This document shows positions 7,772 to 15,118 of a stretch of DNA of 51,856 nucleotides, in pieces; position 1 is the stretch's first letter, and the number at the start of each line of letters is the position of its first letter. Under the pieces are notes generated by a model. It was not told the origin of the DNA. It saw nothing but the letters and a program-made list of their open reading frames with translations, and searched no databases. Source of the DNA: a virus; IMG/VR virus record IMGVR_UViG_3300025087_000092, positions 1 through 51,856 of that record; one strand, written 5' to 3'. The translations under genes were made by a program, and so were the position numbers.

Positions 7772-8680
7772 TTAATCTTGGAATGCTAATGGATTATAAG
7801 TAATTCTTTGCATATTTGCTTCAATAGCTTGTGTTTGAATCTGCTCCGGAAGCTTACAATAATCAAAGAACTTACACGGATAAAATCTGCCATTGCAACA
7901 AGTGAAGTTTGGCTTAATATAATGTGCATCAAGCATTTCTACTAACAATCCAATTTGCTGGTGCGCCCATGTTATAAATTCTTCCATTACTGATTGTGGG
8001 TAAGTTATAATTTGACTTTGCGATATTTGTAAACCATCAAATTTACCATCTTCATTAAAAGTATTTTTGTAGAGAAATAATCCATTAATTACTAGTGGCA
8101 AATAACCTTGTTTAGTTAATTGGTTATAGCACCAGCTATAAAACATGCCTTGAATAGATAATTCATATTCTTTGAAAAATTTACTCAAAGCACTTTGGCC
8201 TTTATGAAAAGGCGCATGTGTTTTATGATCAACTAAACAAACAGTGCCTTCATAATCTGATATTAAATCAATGGTGCCAACTAAATATATATCTGTTATA
8301 TTTGACATTGTTGTATGTTTTAAATATGGTATCTTGAACTTAACTTCAAGTACTGGTTTATTATCATTATCAGTTAATAATTTGAATGGATACCCTACGC
8401 GATAATAATAGCGAATTGACTTAATTAAATGTATTGGTGTTCGCCATTCATTTTGTGGAATGAATTGTGTATATGGTTCATAATAAGCTACAGCAAGATC
8501 AATAGCTTTAGCTAAGTTTTCCCCACTATAAAACGCTTTTAATGCACGATGCATTGCATTGCCGTATGCTGCTTTATATGATCCATCTACACTTTCTCTA
8601 TAACCTTGCACTACCATATAATTAAATCTACGCAAGCAAGCTGATTCCTTTAAAGCCGAAGCATCAATTAATATTTCCAT
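7772..8680 (-). CDS. PD-(D/E)XK exonuclease, Cas4/RecB type, with probable Fe-S cluster
   Basis: This 302-aa protein has the RecB-like nuclease pattern: H44 in GNAMHRALKAF, D138 in GTIDLI, D151-x-K153 in LVDHKT, and Q177 with Y181 in IQGMFYSW. One N-terminal cysteine (C15, ACLRRFNY) and three C-terminal ones (C262, C269, C275, ending in PCKFFDYCK) match the Cx(n)...Cx5C layout of AddB/Cas4 4Fe-4S nucleases. Such enzymes resect DNA ends and often accompany Sak4-type annealing proteins, which follow here. It is a complete-length member. Whether it acts in recombination or in degrading host DNA cannot be told. Confidence 0.85.
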   Translation of the reverse strand: MEILIDASALKESACLRRFNYMVVQGYRESVDGSYKAAYGNAMHRALKAFYSGENLAKAIDLAVAYYEPYTQFIPQNEWRTPIHLIKSIRYYYRVGYPFKLLTDNDNKPVLEVKFKIPYLKHTTMSNITDIYLVGTIDLISDYEGTVCLVDHKTHAPFHKGQSALSKFFKEYELSIQGMFYSWCYNQLTKQGYLPLVINGLFLYKNTFNEDGKFDGLQISQSQIITYPQSVMEEFITWAHQQIGLLVEMLDAHYIKPNFTCCNGRFYPCKFFDYCKLPEQIQTQAIEANMQRITYNPLAFQD

Positions 8681-8684
8681 ATTA

Positions 8685-8876
8685 TTACCATGTTTTTAAA
8701 TTGTGAAACATTGAATCTTCGCCTGTATAAACACAAGCAATATGCGGACCTTTATGACCTTTTGCTCTAGTGCAAACATAGCCTAGTCTGTCCAGATAAT
8801 CATAACCACAATTCCAAGCTTTATGTCTGCATAGCCTACGCTTAGCTGTGCATTTAATACGTTGATTTTTTTTCAT
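8685..8876 (-). CDS. Small Cys/His-rich protein, 63 aa
   Basis: Function unknown. It begins strongly basic (MKKNQRIKCTAKRRLCRHK) and carries YVCTRAKGHKGPHIACVYTG, a CxxxxGHxGPH motif frequent in small phage proteins and probably zinc-binding. A run of four cysteines with histidines suggests a zinc finger or treble clef. It overlaps the neighbouring zinc-ribbon gene by 4 nt (8873-8876), so the two are probably coupled. Confidence 0.65.
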   Translation of the reverse strand: MKKNQRIKCTAKRRLCRHKAWNCGYDYLDRLGYVCTRAKGHKGPHIACVYTGEDSMFHNLKTW

Positions 8877-9085
8877 AGATTTTCTCCATGTTTTGATAAA
8901 GAGTTAATAAATGGTTTTACTGCTGAATCAATTACTTTATCTGATTCAAACTCAATACCGCAGTTACTGCATACTTCTGGGCCATCTTTAATGTATGGCT
9001 GATCATCTTGTCTATTTAATCCGCCCAAATGAACATTAAAATAGTGTGGCATATCACAACGGGGGCAATAATATGAAAAATCCAT
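8873..9085 (-). CDS. Zinc-ribbon protein, 70 aa
   Basis: Two CxxC knuckles, CPRCDMPH near residue 7 and CSNCGIEF near residue 40, form a plausible zinc ribbon. The short C-terminal tail is helical. Role unknown: such proteins may bind nucleic acid or a host polymerase. It is separated by 1 nt from the preceding gene in the operon. Confidence 0.7.
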   Translation of the reverse strand: MDFSYYCPRCDMPHYFNVHLGGLNRQDDQPYIKDGPEVCSNCGIEFESDKVIDSAVKPFINSLSKHGENL

Positions 9086-9086
9086 G

Positions 9087-9530
9087 TTATAATTCTACCT
9101 CTCTTAATAATTTAATTGCACTGCAAGCAATGGATCCAACTGGAGCCATTTTTACTAATATTTCGACATTATCACTTATTTTAACAATATCAACAGATTC
9201 ATCCGATATTTTTTTAAGCGACGCTTTTGACATACTATTAAATAATTGCCAAAATGGTTCAATATCTTTATCAGTAACTACAATCCTTTTTATTTTTTGT
9301 GGTTGTCTTACATTGCAAACATAGCAGCGAAAGTAAGATTTATCTTTGAATGAAATAAAATTTTTTACTGCTTTTTTTGTGCTGAACACAAATAATTTTG
9401 AACCTTCTAGTTTTGGCATAATCCACTCATTAAGTATATACTTAATAGAATATTGACTATACAATTCAAGATTTAAAATATTAAGTATAGATTTATTATC
9501 TAACGTGGTTAATTTATAGTATGTTTTCAT
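9087..9530 (-). CDS. Hypothetical protein, 147 aa
   Basis: Not recognised with confidence. It begins MKTYYKLTTLDNKSI, then has KYILNEWIMPKLEGSKLFVF and SYFRCYVCNVRQPQK with a single CxxC. It reads like small cytosolic phage proteins that record host-like monofunctional domains, but I can assign no activity. It overlaps the next upstream gene (9514) by 17 nt. Confidence 0.6.
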   Translation of the reverse strand: MKTYYKLTTLDNKSILNILNLELYSQYSIKYILNEWIMPKLEGSKLFVFSTKKAVKNFISFKDKSYFRCYVCNVRQPQKIKRIVVTDKDIEPFWQLFNSMSKASLKKISDESVDIVKISDNVEILVKMAPVGSIACSAIKLLREVEL

Positions 9531-9795
9531 CCATTTCCTCCAATTCTCGTGCCATTTTTTGTAATTCTGCCATAATGTTTTTACATTCTTTCTTTTTCTT
9601 TGATTTCTTTGGGCTAATATCTTTTAATTCTTCTTCTGGTTTATCATGCTTATTCAGCTTGCCACCAAGTTCAGCAAATTGATGATGCTTATTTTCTATA
9701 CTTATACTATCAACAAGCAATAATTTTAATTGCTCATTATCCATAGCAATTAAAGCTTCTGTAGTATAGCCGAGAATTTCTTCAATTGTTGCCAT
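9514..9795 (-). CDS. Hypothetical charged protein, 93 aa
   Basis: Not recognised. The N-terminal half is acidic and helical (EALIAMDNEQLKLLLVD); the centre is strongly basic (ISPKKSKKKKECK); the C-terminus is a likely coiled coil (MAELQKMARELEEMDEN). This distribution suggests a nucleic-acid-binding or bridging protein, but that is inference. It starts 3 nt after the preceding gene stops. Confidence 0.55.
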   Translation of the reverse strand: MATIEEILGYTTEALIAMDNEQLKLLLVDSISIENKHHQFAELGGKLNKHDKPEEELKDISPKKSKKKKECKNIMAELQKMARELEEMDENIL

Positions 9796-9798
9796 ATT

Positions 9799-10347
9799 TC
9801 ATGATTTTACCATAGTTATAGACTTGTTATCTATTGATATTTCAATTGAAGTTCCTTCAATCAAATTTCTAACCCATTGAATGTCCGCTGTGGTTAAATC
9901 AAGATTAATTAATCGCAGAATAGTTTCACTTGAAGCTAACCATGATTCAATCTTATCTTTCCATGTTTCAATCAGATCTTCAGAAGCATGAAAATCTGGC
10001 GTTATTCTACTTGTAGGAAATGATACAATTATTCCCTCGATTTTATGCCGGAATTTTATCATTCCGCGTAGCATTAATAAATATTCAATGGAAGGCAATG
10101 ATTCTGGAGCGTGATCTTTAAATAAATTATAATGATCAATAATCCAACGCAAACCATCGGTTATGCGTTGCTTCATAGTGCCTGGAGCAAGCCGTTGATT
10201 TTTGAATGGAACAATAATATCCTTATTTATTTTACTTTTGTCCAACATGTGAACAACAGCCTGTGTATAAATAGGTAGAAAGCGTATTGCATTATTGATG
10301 CAATAGCTACTTCGTTTTATGATTGGTCTGTTGGTTTGTGGCGGCAT
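9799..10347 (-). CDS. Hypothetical protein, 182 aa
   Basis: Not recognised. Mostly helical, with TMKQRITDGLRWIIDHYNLF near residue 57 and a C-terminal strand pair ISIEISIDNKSITMVKS-like. It stands next to the paralogous pair at 10351-11051, with 3-nt spacing, and may work with them. No catalytic motif is evident. Confidence 0.6.
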   Translation of the reverse strand: MPPQTNRPIIKRSSYCINNAIRFLPIYTQAVVHMLDKSKINKDIIVPFKNQRLAPGTMKQRITDGLRWIIDHYNLFKDHAPESLPSIEYLLMLRGMIKFRHKIEGIIVSFPTSRITPDFHASEDLIETWKDKIESWLASSETILRLINLDLTTADIQWVRNLIEGTSIEISIDNKSITMVKS

Positions 10348-10350
10348 AAA

Positions 10351-10710
10351 TTATATTGTTTGTGTGTGCAACCACTCCTTGTGTTCAAAAGTAGGCTTTT
10401 CGCCTTCCTTACTACGCTTAGTGTTGAATGATTCGTAAATACGAATATTTGTTATGTTTTTTGTAAAATTATGAAAACGCAACAATGCCCACCGAATTGG
10501 CGCCGGAATAACACCATAAATATTTAAATACCTTACATTCGTATCTTGCAATCGATCAAATAACTCTTTAACAACTTTAAAAGCTTCATCAGTCGTAGTA
10601 ATTTCCCTGCTTGCTAAATCAGTAAAATCAATTGTAGATCTTTCACCAATTTCATTAAGTTGAGCTTGCGTCAATTGATGACGCGTAAAAACTATTGCTA
10701 ATGTTCTCAT
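10351..10710 (-). CDS. Paralogue 1 of a tandem pair; small Rossmann-like, faintly Csx20/CARF-like
   Basis: 119 aa from ATG 10710, chosen over an upstream ATG at 10743 because the sister gene shares MRTLAIVFT at its start. The layout is: strand MRTLAIVFT, then LTQAQLNEI; later a strand-loop YLNIYGVIPAPIRWALLRF; then IRIYESF and a conserved end EWLHTQTI. The pattern of an N-terminal strand followed by LTxxQ, and a later strand leading to a small-residue loop and helix, recalls single-domain CARF proteins of the Csx20 type, which bind or cleave cyclic oligoadenylate. That resemblance is weak and by eye only. DNA identity with the next gene (for example around 10688-10710 and 11029-11051) shows a tandem duplication. 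Confidence 0.65.
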   Translation of the reverse strand: MRTLAIVFTRHQLTQAQLNEIGERSTIDFTDLASREITTTDEAFKVVKELFDRLQDTNVRYLNIYGVIPAPIRWALLRFHNFTKNITNIRIYESFNTKRSKEGEKPTFEHKEWLHTQTI

Positions 10711-10718
10711 ATATTGTA

Positions 10719-11051
10719 TTATATTGTTTGTGTGTATAACCATTCAGAAACATTTTCGTGCTTAAACAATTCATGCACATGAATTGTTTTTGTTAGTTGG
10801 GCTTTATTTTTTAATTCAATTAAAGCCCACCGAATTGGCGGAGGAATAGTTCCATAAATATTAATTGTCTGCAATCTTGGATATTGCTGCTTTATTCGAT
10901 TAAACAATTCCATAACAATTTTTAAAGCCTTATCTGTTGAAGGAATTTTTTGATTACTATTAAAATAAATATAATCAAGATCAAGTTTAGCTTGCGCCAA
11001 CTGATCTTGTGTTAATCTACGCTTAGTAAAAACTATTGCTAATGTTCTCAT
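10719..11051 (-). CDS. Paralogue 2 of the tandem pair; small Rossmann-like, faintly Csx20/CARF-like
   Basis: 110 aa from ATG 11051, aligned with the start of the downstream copy. Shared blocks with paralogue 1 are MRTLAIVFT, LTQ-Q, IYGxIPxPIRWAL, HELF/YESF and EWLxTQTI. The middle is more diverged (DYIYFNSNQKIPSTDKALKI). This copy is first after the terminator at 11102-11131, so it may need its own promoter or read-through; I see no sigma-54-type site in the 96-nt gap. Function unknown; a phage ring nuclease against type III CRISPR is one testable idea. Confidence 0.65.
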   Translation of the reverse strand: MRTLAIVFTKRRLTQDQLAQAKLDLDYIYFNSNQKIPSTDKALKIVMELFNRIKQQYPRLQTINIYGTIPPPIRWALIELKNKAQLTKTIHVHELFKHENVSEWLYTQTI

Positions 11052-11101
11052 GATAACGACCAAGTTTTGTTGTAACGTATCTAGATTAAAATAAAATAAA
11101 A

Positions 11102-11131
11102 CCGACTTAACTATATTTCAAATTAAGTCGG
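11102..11131 (-). terminator. Intrinsic terminator after the 11148-11654 gene
   Basis: A perfect 9-bp stem CCGACTTAA / TTAAGTCGG (11102-11110 and 11123-11131) with a 12-nt loop. On the minus strand it is followed by TTTTATTTTATTTTA, a standard U-rich tract. It lies 16 nt beyond the stop of the gene at 11148 and closes a one-gene transcript from the promoter at 11723-11738. The rest of the gap 11052-11147 shows no gene. Confidence 0.85.
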
Positions 11132-11147
11132 TCTTTAGTTAGTGTTG

Positions 11148-11654
11148 TTAACCTTCGTCCAAATCTTGCATAGCCAGTTCCATGGCTTGCGTCATAAGTT
11201 GCTTGGCGAGTTTCTTGTCGCCTTGTTTCATAGCTTCCCGTGCTTGACGGAAAAGTTTTTCCGGCGTTATATCACGTTCACCGGGCTTGAATGCCTCAGC
11301 ATCTTCTTCCGTTAATAACAGAATCTTATCTTCTGCTATCAACTTACTCCACGCCTTCTTTTGTTCTAATGCATCATCGAATTTAGGCAATCGTCCCTTG
11401 GCCTTGTTACGCATGCTAAACGCAATTGCACTATTAATAAGCGCAAGCATTGTGGCCTCTGTATATTTTTCGATTGCTGCAGCAAGTGATTTAAACTGAA
11501 TAATATAAAAAGAGAATCCGGAAGCCGCTCCATCAAAATCTTTCTTCTCAAGATAATATTCGCCCTTATCCACTCGAACTGTTTTTTCTTCTTCGTTTTC
11601 TGCCAATTCGGCAGGATTAATCTGATTTGTATTAATAATATTTTCTTCTGGCAT
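11148..11654 (-). CDS. Hypothetical protein, 168 aa, in its own strongly signalled transcription unit
   Basis: Not recognised. I chose ATG 11654 (MPEENIINTNQINPAEL) because a good Shine-Dalgarno sequence (AAAGGGAG) precedes it, and because an upstream ATG at 11720 would lie before the predicted transcription start near 11712. The protein is acidic at both ends, with YYLEKKDFDGAASGFSFYII in the middle and a C-terminal helical repeat-like part (LFRQAREAMKQGDKKLAKQL) reminiscent of a TPR helix pair. Strong promoter, ribosome site and terminator together suggest high expression. Confidence 0.75.
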   Translation of the reverse strand: MPEENIINTNQINPAELAENEEEKTVRVDKGEYYLEKKDFDGAASGFSFYIIQFKSLAAAIEKYTEATMLALINSAIAFSMRNKAKGRLPKFDDALEQKKAWSKLIAEDKILLLTEEDAEAFKPGERDITPEKLFRQAREAMKQGDKKLAKQLMTQAMELAMQDLDEG

Positions 11655-11715
11655 AATGTTCTCCCTTTTATTGTTGCTAACCTGGCTTACCACAATAGGC
11701 TTGCCCTTGCACATA

Positions 11716-11756
11716 CACACATAGCAATCGGCATGCCAATGTAGATGCTATGTGTG
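11716..11756. repeat. 11-bp inverted repeat enclosing the sigma-54 promoter
   Basis: CACACATAGCA (11716-11726) is exactly complementary to TGCTATGTGTG (11746-11756), with 19 bp between. The left arm covers the -12 element and the centre holds the -24 element. It lies just after the activator gene stop. It could be an operator for a dimeric regulator. It could also be an RNA hairpin in transcripts that read through from the activator gene; it has no T run typical of an intrinsic terminator. Confidence 0.7.
11723..11738 (-). promoter_or_regulatory. Sigma-54 (-24/-12) promoter for the 11148-11654 gene
   Basis: The minus strand reads TGGCATGCCGATTGCT. GG (11737-11736) and GC (11725-11724) are 10 bp apart. 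Predicted start is near 11712, leaving a 58-nt leader with a good ribosome site. The site overlaps the left arm of an 11-bp inverted repeat. The AAA+ activator gene ends 26 bp upstream (11764), so activator and promoter are neighbours. Confidence 0.85.
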
Positions 11757-11763
11757 CAAAATT

Positions 11764-12543
11764 TTATAAATCCCCTAGTATATTAGCCCGGGAAATTAAA
11801 TTAATTAATTCTCTTACATTACCTTTTAATTCTTCTCCTCTTTGTCTCATGCACATTATTTCCATAAATACTTTACATGCAATATCTTTATCTTTTGCAT
11901 AATGTTGACATAATAATTCTATATCTTTTATTGGTCTGCTGCGTAATGGAGGAATATGAATTATTATTGATGAAATTCTGTAGTATAAATCTTCTCGAAA
12001 TTTCTTTTGCTTGACTAATTCTATCAAGTCCGTGTTTGTGGCGCAAACTAATCTACAATTTGCGTGTTGTTCTTTGGTATCACCCAACCTACGGTAGAAA
12101 CCATTTTGTAGAAATCTTAACAATTTACTTTGCAATATCCAAGGCATGTCACCAATTTCATCAAGAAATAAAGTGCCACCATTTGCTTCTGTAACTAATC
12201 CATCTCTATCATACATACAACCCGTATAACTACCTTTAGTTGCGCCAAAAAATTCTGCCTCAAGTAATTCACTGGGTATTCCAGCGCAGTTAACAGCAAC
12301 AAACTGTGCTGGATTTTTACCGTGTAGGGCTTGAGCAATTAATTCTTTTCCGGTTCCAGTTTCTCCTAATATTAGAACTGGAATCGTTTTAATAGCTAGT
12401 TTACGTATTATTTGTTTTATAAATTCTATTGTTGGATCTGTCGTTATGAACTTTTCAAGTATTTCATTAGTTGATGCAGCATAATCTTCTTCATCTAATT
12501 GCTGCTCAAATTTCTTCATTTGTTCAATCAATTTATTGTTCAT
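11764..12543 (-). CDS. Minimal sigma-54 activator: stand-alone NtrC/PspF-class AAA+ core
   Basis: This 259-aa protein matches the central domain of bacterial enhancer-binding proteins: Walker A GETGTGKE (60-67), the sigma-54-contacting GAFTGA loop as GSYTGC (104-109), Walker B GGTLFLDEIGD (D128, E129), then FREDLYYRISS and PPLRSRPIKDI with the sensor/arginine-finger region, and a final NVRELINLISRANIL. It ends there: there is no Fis-type helix-turn-helix, and the first 30 or so residues are too short for a receiver or GAF domain. Known relatives hydrolyse ATP to open sigma-54 RNA polymerase promoters. Six sigma-54-type promoter matches in this genome make that role likely. It starts 1 nt after the partner gene at 12545 stops. 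Confidence 0.9.
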   Translation of the reverse strand: MNNKLIEQMKKFEQQLDEEDYAASTNEILEKFITTDPTIEFIKQIIRKLAIKTIPVLILGETGTGKELIAQALHGKNPAQFVAVNCAGIPSELLEAEFFGATKGSYTGCMYDRDGLVTEANGGTLFLDEIGDMPWILQSKLLRFLQNGFYRRLGDTKEQHANCRLVCATNTDLIELVKQKKFREDLYYRISSIIIHIPPLRSRPIKDIELLCQHYAKDKDIACKVFMEIMCMRQRGEELKGNVRELINLISRANILGDL

Positions 12544-12544
12544 A

Positions 12545-13408
12545 TTATTCTTCAGCTAATTTTTGTTTAAACTGAAATGCTTGGTTTATTAAAGCTAACA
12601 TTTCGTTTATAATTTCCTGTTGTGTTTTATTTTCATTAATTACCGGTATATAAATATCGGTTGATTCTATTTTATATTTATCCCAGCTAGTAGTTGCACT
12701 ATAGCCAGCACCAGAATAGAAACCAAATTTTTTTATTATATCTTTTGATTCCAATTCTTCTGAAGAAAAAATTAATCTGCGCAGCATGCTTGGGTGAGCA
12801 AATGCAAATGCTAATTTATCAATATCTGCCGGTTGATCAAATTCTTTCAAAAGAATTTGACTTGTATAAAAGTTATCATTGCCTTTTTGCACAGTATGCG
12901 AATACCACAATTCAAGTTGCCAACCAAATTTAAGCATTGCTTCTACTAAAGAAACAATACATGCCCCACGATTAAATATAGTATCATGATTTATATTTGA
13001 GATATGTCCAGCACCAATAATGAATCTTTGTAATATTTTTCCTTCTTTCAAAGATTCATAATTTGGTTTGAAATTAATCATGCAATCTGGAACACCATTA
13101 ATATAATTGCCAATATTAACAGCACCGCCAACTATATTGCTATATAGTTCTTCACTATAATCAAGTTTTGGAAAATACTTACTGATTATCGGATCAATTT
13201 GTATTTTCAATTCACGTATTTTATCTAATCCTTTTGGCCATCCAGTTCTTGCTAATTTAATTGCAGTTTCAAAATTAGGAGTGCCGGCCCATTCATTATG
13301 ATTTTTATCTGATATTCTAGATTCCTTGTCAAACTCGGTTTGCTTATCTTGTGTTGTGTATTTAAGAAAAGCATACCAATTATTGTATCTTCTTAAGATG
13401 TTTTCCAT
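12545..13408 (-). CDS. Partner protein of the CobS-like ATPase (DUF7192-like)
   Basis: This 287-aa protein has no P-loop. It contains WAGTPNFETAIKLARTGWPKG near residues 40-60 and later IGNYINGVPDCMINFKP. These blocks (F.G...ALxLAxxGWP... then a segment with PDCM) resemble a phage family I recall as DUF7192, usually encoded beside CobS/MoxR-like ATPases. It overlaps the ATPase gene by 16 nt and abuts the sigma-54 activator gene by 1 nt, so the three are probably translated together. A role as a VWA-like or adaptor partner is inference. Confidence 0.55.
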   Translation of the reverse strand: MENILRRYNNWYAFLKYTTQDKQTEFDKESRISDKNHNEWAGTPNFETAIKLARTGWPKGLDKIRELKIQIDPIISKYFPKLDYSEELYSNIVGGAVNIGNYINGVPDCMINFKPNYESLKEGKILQRFIIGAGHISNINHDTIFNRGACIVSLVEAMLKFGWQLELWYSHTVQKGNDNFYTSQILLKEFDQPADIDKLAFAFAHPSMLRRLIFSSEELESKDIIKKFGFYSGAGYSATTSWDKYKIESTDIYIPVINENKTQQEIINEMLALINQAFQFKQKLAEE

Positions 13409-14424
13409 GGATTGAAATCTTCGGTTGAAGTTATTTCAGACTGTTTATTAAAACCAAGCTTTACGCGTGCTTTTAGTTTATCTACTTGGCTAACTTCTAG
13501 TCCACGAAGTAATACACTGCAAACAAGAAAGTTTTTGTCAACTCCACTAGCAAGCATACGGATTGCTTGAAGTGTATTACGCGGTGAGATAATATGGTTA
13601 ATAGATAATTCATCAATAGCAGCCCGAATATCCACTATACTTTTGACTGTTAAATCAAAATCATTTTTATCCTTGCCACCATACCGACAATATTCATTCC
13701 ATGCTATATTGTGTTCGAATTCTTCATCATAGGGCCAATGAAGATATACAAAAATATTTAATAGTGCTTTATCTTGTGGATTGCGTCCGACATACTGTGC
13801 ATCTGCACCATTGCCAATGGTATTTGCACCAGCAACGAGGCGAAAATTAGGATGCTTATTTATGTTACCAATTGATGGAAAATGACAAACATCCCCGTCA
13901 TTAAGCATCTTTAATGCAACATTAGTGTTTGCGTTGCCATTATCTATTTCATCTATAAATAACAGACCACCATTTTTATATGGTTCATATGCAATGCCTG
14001 GGACATATTTACCATTTGCATCAGTATAGCCAATAATTTCATAAATCATAGTCTCTCTTGAAACTACCTTGCGATATGATTGTAGTTGCATTTGATTTGC
14101 AGCATTAATTACTGCAACAGTTTTGCCGCTACCAGTCGGGCCATATAAATATATAGCATCAGGCCGAGTAAGGCATGATAATAGCAAAGGATAGTTTTTG
14201 TGTTGTGATTTAACCACAAGCTCATTAGACAGTTGTGGTATATCAAGTGGTTTGAATTTAATTATTGTTTCGGCAGGTTTATTGCCTGCTATAAATGCTT
14301 TAATATCTTCAGCATTAATTAGCTTGTGAGCAATAATTTCGTTATGTATAATATCACAAATAACTCGTTCGTCAATTTTAACCTGTTTACTGACTTCATC
14401 AGTGATTATTTTTAACAAGTCCAT
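13393..14424 (-). CDS. MoxR/CobS-like AAA+ ATPase
   Basis: 343 aa with Walker A GPTGSGKT (95-102), Walker B GGLLFIDEIDN, and a sensor strand FRLVAGANTIGNG. The AAA_5 order (YLYGPTGSGKT, then a PG/YEPY loop, then DEID, then ALxMLNDG) is that of CobS and MoxR chaperone ATPases, which remodel partner proteins together with an adjacent partner. The N-terminal 80 residues are a helical leader. The gene precedes the DUF7192-like partner and the sigma-54-type ATPase, so two different AAA+ proteins are made from adjacent genes. Confidence 0.85.
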   Translation of the reverse strand: MDLLKIITDEVSKQVKIDERVICDIIHNEIIAHKLINAEDIKAFIAGNKPAETIIKFKPLDIPQLSNELVVKSQHKNYPLLLSCLTRPDAIYLYGPTGSGKTVAVINAANQMQLQSYRKVVSRETMIYEIIGYTDANGKYVPGIAYEPYKNGGLLFIDEIDNGNANTNVALKMLNDGDVCHFPSIGNINKHPNFRLVAGANTIGNGADAQYVGRNPQDKALLNIFVYLHWPYDEEFEHNIAWNEYCRYGGKDKNDFDLTVKSIVDIRAAIDELSINHIISPRNTLQAIRMLASGVDKNFLVCSVLLRGLEVSQVDKLKARVKLGFNKQSEITSTEDFNPWKTS

Positions 14425-14426
14425 AT

Positions 14427-14675
14427 TTAATTCTTGAATTCCCGTTTTTCACAAGGTTTAAACATAATCCACTCTGGACTTATAGTTGTTTGATGCGTAT
14501 AGATGCCAGCTTTTTTGCACATAGTAGTAATTTGTCCACGTCTTGTTTGTGGACAAATTATTGTTTCACCGTTTTGCAAACGAGCAAAATACTCCTTGTT
14601 ACTTGGCATTGTTAACGGTATTATGACTTCAATTTTTGTTGAACCATTTGGTAATTTTGTTATGGTTACTTTCAT
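14427..14675 (-). CDS. Hypothetical protein, 82 aa
   Basis: Not recognised. The start at 14675 is favoured over 14696 because its ATG overlaps the upstream TGA as ATGA, the usual form of coupling here. The protein is beta-rich at the N-terminus (MKVTITKLPNGSTKIEVIIP), then basic with three cysteines (ICPQTRRGQITTMCKKAG). It stops 2 nt before the CobS-like ATPase start. Confidence 0.6.
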   Translation of the reverse strand: MKVTITKLPNGSTKIEVIIPLTMPSNKEYFARLQNGETIICPQTRRGQITTMCKKAGIYTHQTTISPEWIMFKPCEKREFKN

Positions 14676-14911
14676 AAATCCTTTTTGTTGAGCCACTCCA
14701 CACAGTGTTGTTCATTACTTTCCAACCATTTTTGCAGCATTTGTGCCGGCGTGCAATCATATTCCAAATATTTTACACAACATTCTGCGTAGTAAGCTAG
14801 CAAAGCTAGCTTACAACTGTTATATTTTATATCTGCAACAGCCCCTTGTTGAATATGGTGATATTTCTCCATCGCATATTGCACATATTCCCAATTTTTG
14901 TATAATGCCAT
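14672..14911 (-). CDS. Hypothetical helical protein, 79 aa
   Basis: Not recognised. Helical, with YYAECCVKYLEYDCTPAQML in the centre and a tryptophan-rich end (CVEWLNKKDL). It lies in a run of small genes between the SF2 helicase and the CobS-like ATPase, with 3-nt spacing to the preceding gene. Confidence 0.6.
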   Translation of the reverse strand: MALYKNWEYVQYAMEKYHHIQQGAVADIKYNSCKLALLAYYAECCVKYLEYDCTPAQMLQKWLESNEQHCVEWLNKKDL

Positions 14912-14914
14912 AAA

Positions 14915-15118
14915 TTATTCTTGTAGTTTAATTATGTAAACTTCCCCGTTGTTGCTATCTTTATGACGATAACTTGTATCACTATCTAGATTAAAGATTC
15001 CTTTCGGGTTAGCCAGTCCAGCATTAAACAATGCTAGAAATGCTTCCTGCATTGTGAATCCATCTTGCTTCCATGGATGTTCTTTGCCTACAGTATAAGC
15101 AAATTTATATTCATTCAT
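14915..15118 (-). CDS. Hypothetical protein, 67 aa
   Basis: Not recognised. Contains KEHPWKQDGFTMQEAFLALF and SYRHKDSNNGEVYIIKL; probably a small alpha/beta domain. Its ATG follows the preceding stop directly. Confidence 0.55.
   Translation of the reverse strand: MNEYKFAYTVGKEHPWKQDGFTMQEAFLALFNAGLANPKGIFNLDSDTSYRHKDSNNGEVYIIKLQE

Noticed and set aside
9046-9324. Plus-strand open frame opposite the 9087-9530 gene
   Set aside because: It is antisense to two well-packed operon genes and has no ribosome site or recognisable sequence.
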